Position numbers and translations under genes: made by a program | Source: a virus | DNA: 41,869 nucleotides | Virus record (IMG/VR): IMGVR_UViG_3300029813_000324 | Span: 1-41,869 of that record | Reading direction: 5' to 3' (one strand) | The notes under the pieces: model-generated | Told to the model about the DNA's origin: nothing | The model's database searches: none | The model's input: the letters and a program-made list of their open reading frames with translations, nothing else | Shown: positions 15,334 to 23,868 of the stretch, piece after piece | Position numbering within the stretch: the first letter of the stretch is position 1 | Layout of the letters: each line of letters starts with the position of its first letter

Positions 15334-16483
15334 CTTGTATGGTTTCTTTTAGAATAGCAATATATTTTCTTGCTTCTTTTAAGTTCCGATAATTTGTTTT
15401 GAATTTCATTAGTTTTGGTTGTAATTCCTCTGCAATAGGACAGCTTCCTTCATACTTTTTATAGTAACCAAGACTATTCATAATTGGTTCTCTATAAATC
15501 AGATTAATGCCTGCGTAAAAATCATCGCCATTCTTCTTTAAATGATTATCATAGAATTTTTCCCATTCTTTTATTTCAAATGGAGATTTCACCGCATACG
15601 TATAGTAAGAAGAAACATAATGTGAAGGAACTTTTTGGGGAATGAAATTGCTATCATCGAATATTTCATCATACAATTTAGCTATTGCCTTTCGTTTTTC
15701 GACTAATGAATCTACCCTTTCGAATTGAGCTAATGCAACGGCAGAACAAAATTCGGGAAGTCTATAATTTAATCCTAAAGCATCATATCGTTTATACATC
15801 GGATGTTGAAATAGAGTTGGTGTAGTAGTAGACATATCATTTCCATTACTTTTTAGTTTTCTATATCCCAACCCAGCAAATTTTCTAGCCTTGATTGCTA
15901 ACTTTTTATCATCTGTGATTATCATTCCACCTTCACCTGATGATATGTGTTTAGTTCTTTCAAATGAAAATATGGTTATATCTGCATCCTTTCCAACTTG
16001 GCGATTTTTATACATAGCCCCCATTGCTTGAGCATCATCTTCGATAACCATCAAATTATTATCTTCTGCTATTTCCTTGATAGATTCTATGTCATAGGGT
16101 AAGCCATGAAGAGATATAGGAATAATGGCTTTTGTTTTCTTTGTTATTCTTTCTTTAACGCTTTCGGGGTTTATGTTATGGGTATCATAAGAAATATCTG
16201 CAAATACTACTTTCGCATTAACCATAATCGGCATTGAAGCATCAACTATCACAGTAAGTGGAGAAGTAATTACTTCATCCCCATTCTTAATATCAGCTGC
16301 TATCAAAGCAGTATGTAAACCAGAAGTTCCAGAATTTACAGCTATCGCATATCCGATACCATAAAACTTTTGAAATGCTTTTTCTAATCTAAGAGTAAAG
16401 GGATTTGATTTAGTACTAGGTTCATTTCTTAGAACTTCTTCAAGATATCTTAATTCGTTTCCAGAAGCCCATTTTGTATCCAT
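15326..16483 (-). CDS. DegT/DnrJ/EryC1-family PLP sugar aminotransferase
   Basis: The protein has 385 residues, normal length. It shows the N-terminal NSGTSGLHTAL phosphate-binding region, TSPLTVIVDA, the EDDAQAMGA cofactor-contact motif and the Schiff-base lysine in FERTKHISSGEGG (Lys178). The C-terminal half has ALGLNYRLPEFCSAVALAQ, also typical. It transfers an amino group to a keto sugar, usually a nucleotide-linked one. The start at 16483 is chosen over a TTG two codons earlier because GGAG is then 9 bases away. With NeuB and NeuA just upstream it fits an amino-nonulosonate pathway. Confidence 0.85.
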   Translation of the reverse strand: MDTKWASGNELRYLEEVLRNEPSTKSNPFTLRLEKAFQKFYGIGYAIAVNSGTSGLHTALIAADIKNGDEVITSPLTVIVDASMPIMVNAKVVFADISYDTHNINPESVKERITKKTKAIIPISLHGLPYDIESIKEIAEDNNLMVIEDDAQAMGAMYKNRQVGKDADITIFSFERTKHISSGEGGMIITDDKKLAIKARKFAGLGYRKLKSNGNDMSTTTPTLFQHPMYKRYDALGLNYRLPEFCSAVALAQFERVDSLVEKRKAIAKLYDEIFDDSNFIPQKVPSHYVSSYYTYAVKSPFEIKEWEKFYDNHLKKNGDDFYAGINLIYREPIMNSLGYYKKYEGSCPIAEELQPKLMKFKTNYRNLKEARKYIAILKETIQDE

Positions 16484-16511
16484 TAGCAATTTCTCCTTTT
16501 TTGAATGGTAT

Positions 16512-17159
16512 CTAATCTGTTAATGCTTCTAATGTTTTAAAATCCCTTTCATCGTCTATATCAATACAAGGATGGGGAATGATATAATAACCAATTTTGT
16601 CGGATATTCTACATTTTGACTTCTGAAATGCAGTACGAGTTGTTATCCACATTCCACTTTCGATATAGATTCCTTCAAAATCCTGTGATCGGATTCTTGA
16701 AAGAGGATTGTAATTCAATGGTTTAGCATATCTCTGATTTATGTTCCATAGAAAATCTTTTCGGATTTCTAATCCTACATAACTATCACAATCAGAATTT
16801 AAAAAACTATCAATCATATTGTTTATATCATTCGTTGATATTTGAGGACGAGTGGCTTCGAGAATCATCAATATATCACAATCTACATTGTTTAAAAAAT
16901 GTTCGATTGCTTCTTCTGTAGCTGAATAATCAGTTGCTAATTCGGAGGGTCTATCTAAAACGTTAGCACCATATTTTTGAGATATGTTCTTGATTTCCTT
17001 ACTATCAGTACTCACCCAAACTTCATCGACTTTTGATTTTAAAGATGATTCGATAGGATGAGCAATAAGTGGTTTCCCCTTTAGTAATTTTATATTCTTT
17101 TTTGGAATCCGCTTACTTCCTCCTCGAGCTGGAATTAAGAGCGTGATTTTTGGTTGCAT
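16512..17159 (-). CDS. neuA: CMP-sialic/nonulosonic acid synthetase-like cytidylyltransferase
   Basis: The protein has 215 residues, typical of NeuA-type enzymes without extra domains. The nucleotide-binding signature is LLIPARGGSKRIPKKN at the N-terminus, followed by KPLIAHPI, VWVSTDSKEI and ILEATRPQ. The end carries HPCIDIDDERDF, the conserved metal-site aspartates. The enzyme activates a nonulosonic acid with CTP for transfer. The start overlaps the NeuB stop (TAATG), so the synthase and activation steps are made together. A homologue acting on another ulosonic acid cannot be excluded. Confidence 0.85.
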   Translation of the reverse strand: MQPKITLLIPARGGSKRIPKKNIKLLKGKPLIAHPIESSLKSKVDEVWVSTDSKEIKNISQKYGANVLDRPSELATDYSATEEAIEHFLNNVDCDILMILEATRPQISTNDINNMIDSFLNSDCDSYVGLEIRKDFLWNINQRYAKPLNYNPLSRIRSQDFEGIYIESGMWITTRTAFQKSKCRISDKIGYYIIPHPCIDIDDERDFKTLEALTD

Positions 17160-17995
17160 TACAATGTTTCAACTTTTCGAAGTTTCTTTTTCATTTCAAT
17201 TTCTTTCGAATATATTTTTTTAATGCCATCACCCATTGCAACTTCTACTCCTCTAATATATTTAACAAGGCGATGCATACCATCGAGTTCAACTGATGCA
17301 GCTTGATCAGGGCCATATCCTGCTCTATCTAATGTGATATGTCTTTCTACTGATGTCGCACCTAATGCTACTGCAGCAACACTAACTATCAATCCTACTT
17401 CATGACCACTATATCCAACATCGCATTTAAATTTTTCACGCAATACAGAAATCATTTTTAGATTTGCATCTTTGACATTCATTGGATACGATGAATTGCA
17501 ATGCATGAGTTCAAAAGGACAATTTGCATCTTTAAATATTTGAACTGCCTTTTCTATTTCATCCATTGTACTCATACCTGTTGAAATGAATGTATATCTC
17601 CCTTCTCTTGCTACCATTTCCAAGAATTCTCGATGTGTTAGCATTGCAGAAGCAATTTTATTATAAACTAAATCATAATTTTGTAGGAATTTCTGACTTT
17701 TCAAATCCCATGCAGATGCGAACCAAAAAATTTTCTTTTCTTGGCAATATCTATCTATTTCATCGTAATCTTCCTTATCGAATTCTAATCCGTACTTCTG
17801 ATCTCGATAGGTTTTTCCCCACGGACTATCACGTAGATTAGCTAATTCCTCTTGTGAATAAACTAATTCGATAGAACGTTTCTGAAATTTTACTGCATCG
17901 CATCCAGCAACAACAGCTCCATCGATTAGTTTCTTAGCAATATCTAATGAACCATTTGCATTAATTCCGATTTCAGCAATTATAAAACATGACAT
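17159..17995 (-). CDS. neuB: NeuB-type N-acetylneuraminate/nonulosonate synthase lacking the SAF domain
   Basis: The protein has 278 residues. The TIM-barrel synthase domain is complete: IAEIGINANGSLDIAKKLI, DAVKFQKR, YNKIASAMLTHREFLE, FISTGMSTMDEI, ELMHCNSSYPM, VGYSGHEVG and VERHITLDR. It condenses a hexosamine-type sugar with phosphoenolpyruvate. The antifreeze-like SAF domain of about 60 residues found in classic NeuB is absent; the protein ends MKKKLRKVETL. The end is clean, and shorter SAF-less relatives are known, so this is probably a subfamily trait rather than truncation. The start has AAGGAG at 9 bases. Confidence 0.85.
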   Translation of the reverse strand: MSCFIIAEIGINANGSLDIAKKLIDGAVVAGCDAVKFQKRSIELVYSQEELANLRDSPWGKTYRDQKYGLEFDKEDYDEIDRYCQEKKIFWFASAWDLKSQKFLQNYDLVYNKIASAMLTHREFLEMVAREGRYTFISTGMSTMDEIEKAVQIFKDANCPFELMHCNSSYPMNVKDANLKMISVLREKFKCDVGYSGHEVGLIVSVAAVALGATSVERHITLDRAGYGPDQAASVELDGMHRLVKYIRGVEVAMGDGIKKIYSKEIEMKKKLRKVETL

Positions 17996-18017
17996 GATAT
18001 CATTCTCCTTTTTGCAT

Positions 18018-18614
18018 TTATATGTATGAAGCCATTCTTAATTCGACAAGATAACATATTATATGTCCTATCATAATATGAGCTTCCTGTATATGAGGTG
18101 TTTCTTCGGATGGAACAATTAATAAAAAATCGACATTTCCATCCGATTTGACTTTTCCACCCGATTTACCAGCAAGAGCAATAGTAATTGCTCCTAAATC
18201 TCTACTTTTTCTAAAACCTCTAACTACATTTGATGAATTTCCACCTGTTGTAATTCCTATGACTACATCTCCTTCTTTGATTAATGCTTCCATTTGTCTT
18301 TCAAAAACAAATTCGAAGCCATAATCATTCGAAATCGCAGTTAATTCAGAAGTATTTGTTGTTAATGCAATTGATGCATATGCTTTTCGTTCTTGATAGA
18401 ATTTTCCAACCATTTCACAAGCAAGATGCTGGGCATCAGCGGCACTCCCACCATTGCCAAACCATATCACTTTATTTCCTTTCTTCAACGCTTCAGTAAT
18501 TGCATGTACTATTGAATAAATAAGCTCTATTTCAGTTTCAAGAATTTTTTCTTTCACCGCTATAGATTTTTTAATGTATTGTGAAATAAGAATATCATTA
18601 GTGGACTCTTTCAT
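18018..18614 (-). CDS. SIS-domain sugar isomerase, GmhA-like
   Basis: The protein has 198 residues, the usual GmhA length. The SIS domain has VIWFGNGGSAADAQHLACE, TTNTSELTAISND, VVIGITTGGNSSNVVRGF and the closing HIQEAHIMIGHIICYLVE helix. GmhA converts sedoheptulose 7-phosphate to heptose 7-phosphate. Here it lies directly after a transaldolase-like gene, which could supply a ketose phosphate, and before NeuB. The start overlaps the transaldolase stop (TAATG) with AAGGAG in front. Another keto-aldo isomerisation is possible. Confidence 0.8.
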   Translation of the reverse strand: MKESTNDILISQYIKKSIAVKEKILETEIELIYSIVHAITEALKKGNKVIWFGNGGSAADAQHLACEMVGKFYQERKAYASIALTTNTSELTAISNDYGFEFVFERQMEALIKEGDVVIGITTGGNSSNVVRGFRKSRDLGAITIALAGKSGGKVKSDGNVDFLLIVPSEETPHIQEAHIMIGHIICYLVELRMASYI

Positions 18615-19345
18615 TATTTAATCTCCTTTTCTTCTTTTTCGAATGTCTTCTGATAATCTCTTCGCATAGCAGATAATCTTTCTGCGTCTGTAATAAACTG
18701 ATTAACTGTTAAACTACTATATGGATGTTTTATCATCCCGCTAAGTAAATCAGGCGAAACTGTTACAATATCAGCTCCTGCTTCGAGCCACTCAACAATA
18801 TTTAATACTTCTCTGCAAGAACCAACTATGATTTTAGATTTGAATCCTTTTTTATCTATAATTGTTCGTGCTTTTTTAATCTCTTCGCAACAGTTATAAC
18901 CCATGTTATTAATTCGACCACCAAAAATAGAAACATAACTTGCCCCTGCAAGTGCAGCTAAAATACACTGTTGCGCGTTCATCATAGCAGTTACATTTAT
19001 TTTTATATTATGTTCACATTCCAGTTCATGAATTACTTCGAGATTTAATGTTTCGCCATTTGGCCCATGTATAGGTATCTTAACATTAATATTACTACTC
19101 CACCCACCAAACATTATAGCTTGAGAAATCATTTCATCTTTTTTATTACTCGTTACTTCGACAGAGAGCGGATATGGTGATATCAAATCTGCAATTTCAA
19201 CAATTTCTATTTTAAGAGAAGTATGCTTTATCGAAGAAGCATCTTTCAGTAAAATAGAAGGATTCGTAGTTACTCCACGAATTATTCCCATTCTATGATA
19301 TTTTTCAATTTCTTCGGATTTACTTGAATCTAAAAAGATTGCCAT
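18614..19345 (-). CDS. Transaldolase / fructose-6-phosphate aldolase-like protein
   Basis: The protein has 243 residues. It matches the small transaldolase family: MAIFLDSS start, IIRGVTTNPSILLK, LSVEVTSN, NVKIPIHGPNGE (with the likely Schiff-base Lys), INVTAMMNAQQCILAALAGA and YVSIFGGRINNMGYN. It moves or cleaves three-carbon ketol units. AAAGGAGG lies 16 bases before the ATG, unusually far. Pairing with a GmhA-like isomerase suggests production of a seven-carbon or other non-standard sugar phosphate as precursor; that is inference from context. Confidence 0.78.
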   Translation of the reverse strand: MAIFLDSSKSEEIEKYHRMGIIRGVTTNPSILLKDASSIKHTSLKIEIVEIADLISPYPLSVEVTSNKKDEMISQAIMFGGWSSNINVKIPIHGPNGETLNLEVIHELECEHNIKINVTAMMNAQQCILAALAGASYVSIFGGRINNMGYNCCEEIKKARTIIDKKGFKSKIIVGSCREVLNIVEWLEAGADIVTVSPDLLSGMIKHPYSSLTVNQFITDAERLSAMRRDYQKTFEKEEKEIK

Positions 19346-19407
19346 ATTAGTTTTTTAGAAACCTCCTTTGATTTGTTAGAATTAGATTCGAATTATAAAA
19401 TTAATGT

Positions 19408-20784
19408 TTATATGGGATGACATACGAATAACCAACGATCAATCATTTCTTTTTCTGTAGTAAATCCCGCTTTTTCCAATTCAGTTATCCACTCATCTCT
19501 TGTAATAAGCCATTCCCATTGGCCTTCCTCTCGTTTTTTAGCCCAACCAAGATGAATAAAATGTGCAGGTATAGTGCACAAAAACAATCCATCATTTTTT
19601 ATGATTCTACGAGATTCTGAAAAATCTATTTTTCTATGATGTTCGTTACTACCGCAAGACAAAACAATATCAAATGATTGATTTTTGAAAGAAGTCTTTC
19701 TCATATCTTGATTTAAAAATTCAATATTAGGATTTTTTTGTTTCGCTATTTTTAAAGCTTCTTTTGAAAAATCAACACCCTTCATTTTTAATCCCAAATC
19801 CTTTAGAATGCTTAAAGTTCTACCTCCGCCACAACCCAAATCTACAAGATTTAAAGTATTATACTCGGAGTATCGATTTTTGATTATTTTTTTAATATGA
19901 GCATCCAATTCCTGTTCTTCCTCCCAACCATCAGTTTCTATGAATAATTTATCGTACCATTCTGGTGAGCATTCCCCTTCTAAAGGAGCTACGGTGACTT
20001 CGAATTTATAAGTATCACGATAAAAAGAATGCGTTGTTTCCAAATTGATAGGATTGAATGCTCGAATTTTTCCAGATTCTATTTCTGGTCTTTCAAATTC
20101 ATACATCATTCTAGTAATCGGTATCGAAGCTTCTTTTGGTTTATGCGGAAGAGAATATGCCATCATATGTCTATCAAAAAAGACAGGATATCCCGCTCTT
20201 AACACCCGATGTAAAAAATTAATATCATCGAATCCCCATCCAATATCATATCTTTCATCGTAACCATTCAGATTATGTGCTAAGCTAATAGGGTAAATTC
20301 CAAATGAAAATGTGAATTGAAGATGATCAACTTTGATATATCTAGATGGCTCTTGAGGATTATAATAATCATTCCATTTTTGATGATTTAATTCTCCCCA
20401 CAATTTTTGTCCTATGACAGCAAAATTTTCATTTCCTACTGCATCAGTAAACGATTCGATATCATTTCGTATCACATCGAAAAAATCAGGTTTGAATTCT
20501 AATTTATCATCTGCTCTTACTATCCATTTATTTTCTGATAGAAGTAATGCAGTATTCAGTCCTTGGGAGAAATCTCGATAATATTTATGTGGTAATGGTT
20601 TTACAGGAGAATAAACTATTTTTTCAAATCCCGATTGTTCATTTAACCACGCTCTTGTTTCTTCGTTATACCCGCTATCGACAATTATTAATTCAGTATT
20701 TTTATCAGTAACTTTAAAAAGTGGCTTTAACGAATTTATATTTCTTTTAGTAGTTAAAATTAAAGAAAGTTTTGTTTTAGTCAT
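19408..20784 (-). CDS. Family-2-like glycosyltransferase fused to SAM methyltransferase
   Basis: The protein has 458 residues. The N-terminal half (to about residue 260) is a GT-A fold glycosyltransferase: LSLILTTKRN, ELIIVDSG, the metal-binding RADDKLEF and a later GWGFDDINFLHRVLRAGY acceptor motif. The C-terminal half (about 300-455) is a class I methyltransferase with NLVDLGCGGGRTLSIL, MKGVDFSKEAL and FDIVLSCGS. The fusion would add and methylate a sugar. The ATG at 20784 follows one base after the upstream stop and is chosen over a TTG at 20811. A poorly spaced gap of 62 bases separates it from the next gene. Confidence 0.8.
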   Translation of the reverse strand: MTKTKLSLILTTKRNINSLKPLFKVTDKNTELIIVDSGYNEETRAWLNEQSGFEKIVYSPVKPLPHKYYRDFSQGLNTALLLSENKWIVRADDKLEFKPDFFDVIRNDIESFTDAVGNENFAVIGQKLWGELNHQKWNDYYNPQEPSRYIKVDHLQFTFSFGIYPISLAHNLNGYDERYDIGWGFDDINFLHRVLRAGYPVFFDRHMMAYSLPHKPKEASIPITRMMYEFERPEIESGKIRAFNPINLETTHSFYRDTYKFEVTVAPLEGECSPEWYDKLFIETDGWEEEQELDAHIKKIIKNRYSEYNTLNLVDLGCGGGRTLSILKDLGLKMKGVDFSKEALKIAKQKNPNIEFLNQDMRKTSFKNQSFDIVLSCGSNEHHRKIDFSESRRIIKNDGLFLCTIPAHFIHLGWAKKREEGQWEWLITRDEWITELEKAGFTTEKEMIDRWLFVCHPI

Positions 20785-20785
20785 T

Positions 20786-21511
20786 TTATTTGAATAACGA
20801 ATCGAAGTCAACTCGTTTAAATACTTCTAATTTACCTCCAGTTGTTGCATTATATATTTTTTTATTATTTTTCTCAAAATACGATTTGAATTTAGAATAT
20901 ATCTCATGTATAGTATTTCCTTGAAACCCTTCCGAGAAATTATAAATATGTTGTTTCACTTCGAGAGGCATCAAATCCATATCATAAAAATGAGAATTTT
21001 TCCATCCAGGATAATTCTGTTGATTTAAATCGGTATCACATCCGAGAAGATATATATCTTTAAATCCCATATAGAAAGATAAAGGTAACATAATATCTTG
21101 AACTACGGTAGCTGCGTATGGAATGGGTTTTAAAATATCAGTTTCAATTTCTAATCCATCTCTTTTTCCATCTAAATAAGATATGTAATGTATTCGCTCT
21201 TCATCAAAATAGTGATTAATAGCATTAACATATTGAAAAGATTTTTCAGGGAATAAAAATATATTCTTGTTTCTTTTAATTGAATGAAGAAATAGGGGGG
21301 GAAGTTTATTTTGACTCCAAATCTGTGGTGATGCCAGACAAAAGAAAATATTCTTTAATTTTTCAAAATCTTTATGCAATACAAACCAGCTTGCTGCAAA
21401 AACATATTCATTTGCTAATTTTGAAATATCATTAAATCGAATAGAAGGCCCCGCACCTACTATAAAACAACGTTTAGTTTTGAATTTGTTTTTGAATGTT
21501 TTTTTTTTCAT
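20786..21511 (-). CDS. DUF115/GT42-like Rossmann glycosyltransferase candidate, copy 1
   Basis: The protein has 241 residues. The N-terminal CFIVGAGPSIRF loop is a Rossmann nucleotide-binding motif like that of the DUF115 family and of GT42 sialyltransferases. The middle carries AATVVQDIMLPLSFYMGFKD, IYLLGCDTD and a HFYDMD segment. The same order (loop, VVQD helix, GCD) occurs in the neighbouring copy. Given NeuA and NeuB in the same operon, use of a CMP-nonulosonate donor is attractive but unproven. Confidence 0.55.
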   Translation of the reverse strand: MKKKTFKNKFKTKRCFIVGAGPSIRFNDISKLANEYVFAASWFVLHKDFEKLKNIFFCLASPQIWSQNKLPPLFLHSIKRNKNIFLFPEKSFQYVNAINHYFDEERIHYISYLDGKRDGLEIETDILKPIPYAATVVQDIMLPLSFYMGFKDIYLLGCDTDLNQQNYPGWKNSHFYDMDLMPLEVKQHIYNFSEGFQGNTIHEIYSKFKSYFEKNNKKIYNATTGGKLEVFKRVDFDSLFK

Positions 21512-22182
21512 TTTTCTTTTAGTATTGTTTCTAATTTTTGATTCTTTAAACCAATAATTTTAGATGGACTTAAATTTATTAAAATTGTATTATCCAATTC
21601 AAGTTTTTCTTTATATATTTTATAGTATCCAAAAATTTCTTTCCTAAAACTACTTTTTGTTTCAATATCATAAAAATGCCCTTTCGTATCACAATCGCAA
21701 CCTAGCAAATAAATTTTATTACAACCTAACCAATATGCAAAAGGTAGAGCTAAATCCTGAACTACTGTACCCGTTACTATAGTTCCTTCTTTCAAATCAA
21801 ATGAAATATCGTCTATAGATTTTATATCGAAAGGAGCAATTTGAGGATTTTTCCATTTTATATAATAGGATTGCTTGAGTAATTCGGAAATTCTAGAATC
21901 TATTTTTCTTATTCTATAAACATTTGCAGCTTGCCATATCACAAAATCAGTTGAAATTAATGCCGATGAAACCGATTTGAGTGCAAGATAATCGTCAAAG
22001 AAGTTTAAAAAATCCGATATAAGAACAAAATTTGGTTCGAATCCATACAATTCTTTAGCGTATCCTATTCCGCCCACACCAATAGTTATTTCGTTTTTAA
22101 TGCTATCGAGAATTTCCTTGGTGATTGTTCTACCAGTCCCAACTATAAAACAACGTTTATCTTTATACATATTCTGATGCAT
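21508..22182 (-). CDS. DUF115/GT42-like Rossmann glycosyltransferase candidate, copy 2
   Basis: The protein has 224 residues and is paralogous to the downstream gene: CFIVGTGRTI loop, TVVQDLALPFAYWLGCN, IYLLGCDCD and GHFYDI. The sequence between these motifs is strongly diverged, so the duplication is old or the two came separately. The start has AGGAGG close upstream, inside the end of the radical SAM gene. The 4-base overlap with the next gene shows coupling. The role is as for copy 1. Confidence 0.55.
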   Translation of the reverse strand: MHQNMYKDKRCFIVGTGRTITKEILDSIKNEITIGVGGIGYAKELYGFEPNFVLISDFLNFFDDYLALKSVSSALISTDFVIWQAANVYRIRKIDSRISELLKQSYYIKWKNPQIAPFDIKSIDDISFDLKEGTIVTGTVVQDLALPFAYWLGCNKIYLLGCDCDTKGHFYDIETKSSFRKEIFGYYKIYKEKLELDNTILINLSPSKIIGLKNQKLETILKEK

Positions 22183-22183
22183 C

Positions 22184-23107
22184 CTATCCTCCTGGCGAAA
22201 AACAACGTCTACAAATGAAGTTATTTTTTGACTTTTTTAATCCTATTGCTTTATCAATGAAATTCTGACGTTTTTTCCCTTTCCATATTTGTTTTAATGA
22301 TTGAGTTTTAAGATTTCCCCATACATTTTTATGAAAGTAATCCATGCAGCAACACACAACATCCGAATTATATAAGATATGCAATCCGTTTATATATCGA
22401 TTGCAAGTAAACGGATGATACATGTCGATAGTTCTTTCGAATTCATTACCATCCCATTTCCCAAAATGAACATTTCCAGCACGATTATGAAATGGAAAAT
22501 ATTCGATAGCTGTATTTAAACCTTTAATCCGATTTTCTGTTATAATTTGTGTCCAAAAGTCGTTATAATCCTGCTGTGAGAAGGCAAACATTGTGTTATC
22601 AATAGACTGACCTGCACCGCGAATTCGTGTTTGCAATCTTCCCTCGTTAACCATCAAGTATTCTAAAATGTTATTCAATGTTTTATTGTAATTGTTTCTA
22701 CGCATCATAGCTTCGTAAGTTTTTTTATTGATTGCATGATGTGAAATCCATATTTGCGAACGATGGGTTTTATCGTATTTTGTAATTGTTTCCACTATCT
22801 GTTCACTCAATTTCGGAGTCAAGAGCATTGCATTTGTTGATAGTTCGATATAGCATTTAGGAAAAACCTGAAAAATTTTTTCAATTCGTTCTATTATTTT
22901 CGAATCCGAAAGCGGATCTTGCATTAGATATGGCGAAAAATGTTCATTGAAATTAGGATCAAATTTCTGAATTTCCAAAAGTACATGTTCGAAATCTTCA
23001 TCTGACATATATCCCGAATTATTTTTATGCCACGAATTCGAATAAGGACAAATCAGACAATTTCCAGAACACTTCGAAGTCGTCTGAATCTGAATTATTT
23101 GAAACAT
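22184..23107 (-). CDS. Radical SAM/SPASM-like protein
   Basis: The protein has 307 residues. The iron-sulfur motif C13-x3-C17-x2-C20 (KCSGNCLICPY) is near the start, followed by IELSTNAMLL typical of the radical SAM barrel. The C-terminal region has further cysteines (CNRYINGLHIL, VVCCCMDYF, FICRRCF) that fit a SPASM or twitch domain binding more clusters. The WGNLKTQSLKQIWKG segment is characteristic of SPASM proteins. In glycan clusters such enzymes modify sugars or peptides by radical chemistry; the substrate here is unknown. The start overlaps the stop of the previous gene (TAATG). Confidence 0.8.
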   Translation of the reverse strand: MFQIIQIQTTSKCSGNCLICPYSNSWHKNNSGYMSDEDFEHVLLEIQKFDPNFNEHFSPYLMQDPLSDSKIIERIEKIFQVFPKCYIELSTNAMLLTPKLSEQIVETITKYDKTHRSQIWISHHAINKKTYEAMMRRNNYNKTLNNILEYLMVNEGRLQTRIRGAGQSIDNTMFAFSQQDYNDFWTQIITENRIKGLNTAIEYFPFHNRAGNVHFGKWDGNEFERTIDMYHPFTCNRYINGLHILYNSDVVCCCMDYFHKNVWGNLKTQSLKQIWKGKKRQNFIDKAIGLKKSKNNFICRRCFSPGG

Positions 23108-23868
23108 TATTTTTGTTTTTGGTATGTTTTTAATCCTACTTCACGAGTTATATGAGTATTAAAAATACTATTTATTCTTTCTGAATTAAATTCTATCGAT
23201 GTAGCAGCAATTGGATTATCACGCGGATATTTCATTCCACCTTTATTTGTTTCATTATATCGTCTCGCAAACCAACTATGAATTAAAAATGCCTCATTCT
23301 TATGATTTAAAAGATAGGTTGAAATGTTATCATCTTTTGAAGTTTCGCCATCTAACCATAGAAATTTACAATCATTTCGAAGCAGCTTAAAATATAAAGA
23401 ATAGTAACTTTCACTTGTCTTGTTAGAATCATAACCTATATCTTTTTTGAATAAATGTGAAGGTAAGTATTTCATCAAGTCATCGCATTTCAAATCAAAA
23501 TTTGGATTATCTGTTATTATCTTTCTAATTTTTTTATAATTGTAAATAGAAAAGAAAGGATTAATTGAAAGTGGATTCCCATCTCGTATTTTAATAACAC
23601 CGCCATCCGGTATACCCGCTACATCATAACCGTTTTTTTCCATATGTTTTATTAATTCATATACCTTTTTTAAATCATATATGAATACATCTTCATCTAT
23701 ATGAATCAACCATTTTATATTTCCCCAATCAAAATTCAATACAGTGAAAAAATATTGTAATGCTGGAGAAGTATCAACAGGTATTACGTTTCTATCGATA
23801 AAACTTGACATCATTTGATATAATCTATCACTCGAATGCCAAGTTGTAAATAAAATATCTTTTCTCAT
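23107..23868 (-). CDS. Glycosyltransferase-like protein with DED motif
   Basis: The protein has 253 residues. A short GT-A-type core has ILFTTWHSSDRL at the N-terminus, LIHIDEDVFIYD with the metal-binding D-x-D, and GYDVAGIPDGG. Later EAFLIHSWFARRYN gives a conserved His-Trp after the catalytic region. There is no signal peptide or membrane helix. It probably transfers a sugar in the same surface-glycan pathway. It overlaps the RmlB-like gene by 4 bases (ATGA). Confidence 0.65.
   Translation of the reverse strand: MRKDILFTTWHSSDRLYQMMSSFIDRNVIPVDTSPALQYFFTVLNFDWGNIKWLIHIDEDVFIYDLKKVYELIKHMEKNGYDVAGIPDGGVIKIRDGNPLSINPFFSIYNYKKIRKIITDNPNFDLKCDDLMKYLPSHLFKKDIGYDSNKTSESYYSLYFKLLRNDCKFLWLDGETSKDDNISTYLLNHKNEAFLIHSWFARRYNETNKGGMKYPRDNPIAATSIEFNSERINSIFNTHITREVGLKTYQKQK

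Noticed and set aside
17159-17995. NeuB as a truncated, broken gene because the SAF domain is missing
   Set aside because: The barrel is complete, the end is clean, the next gene is coupled by TAATG, and SAF-less relatives of this length are known.
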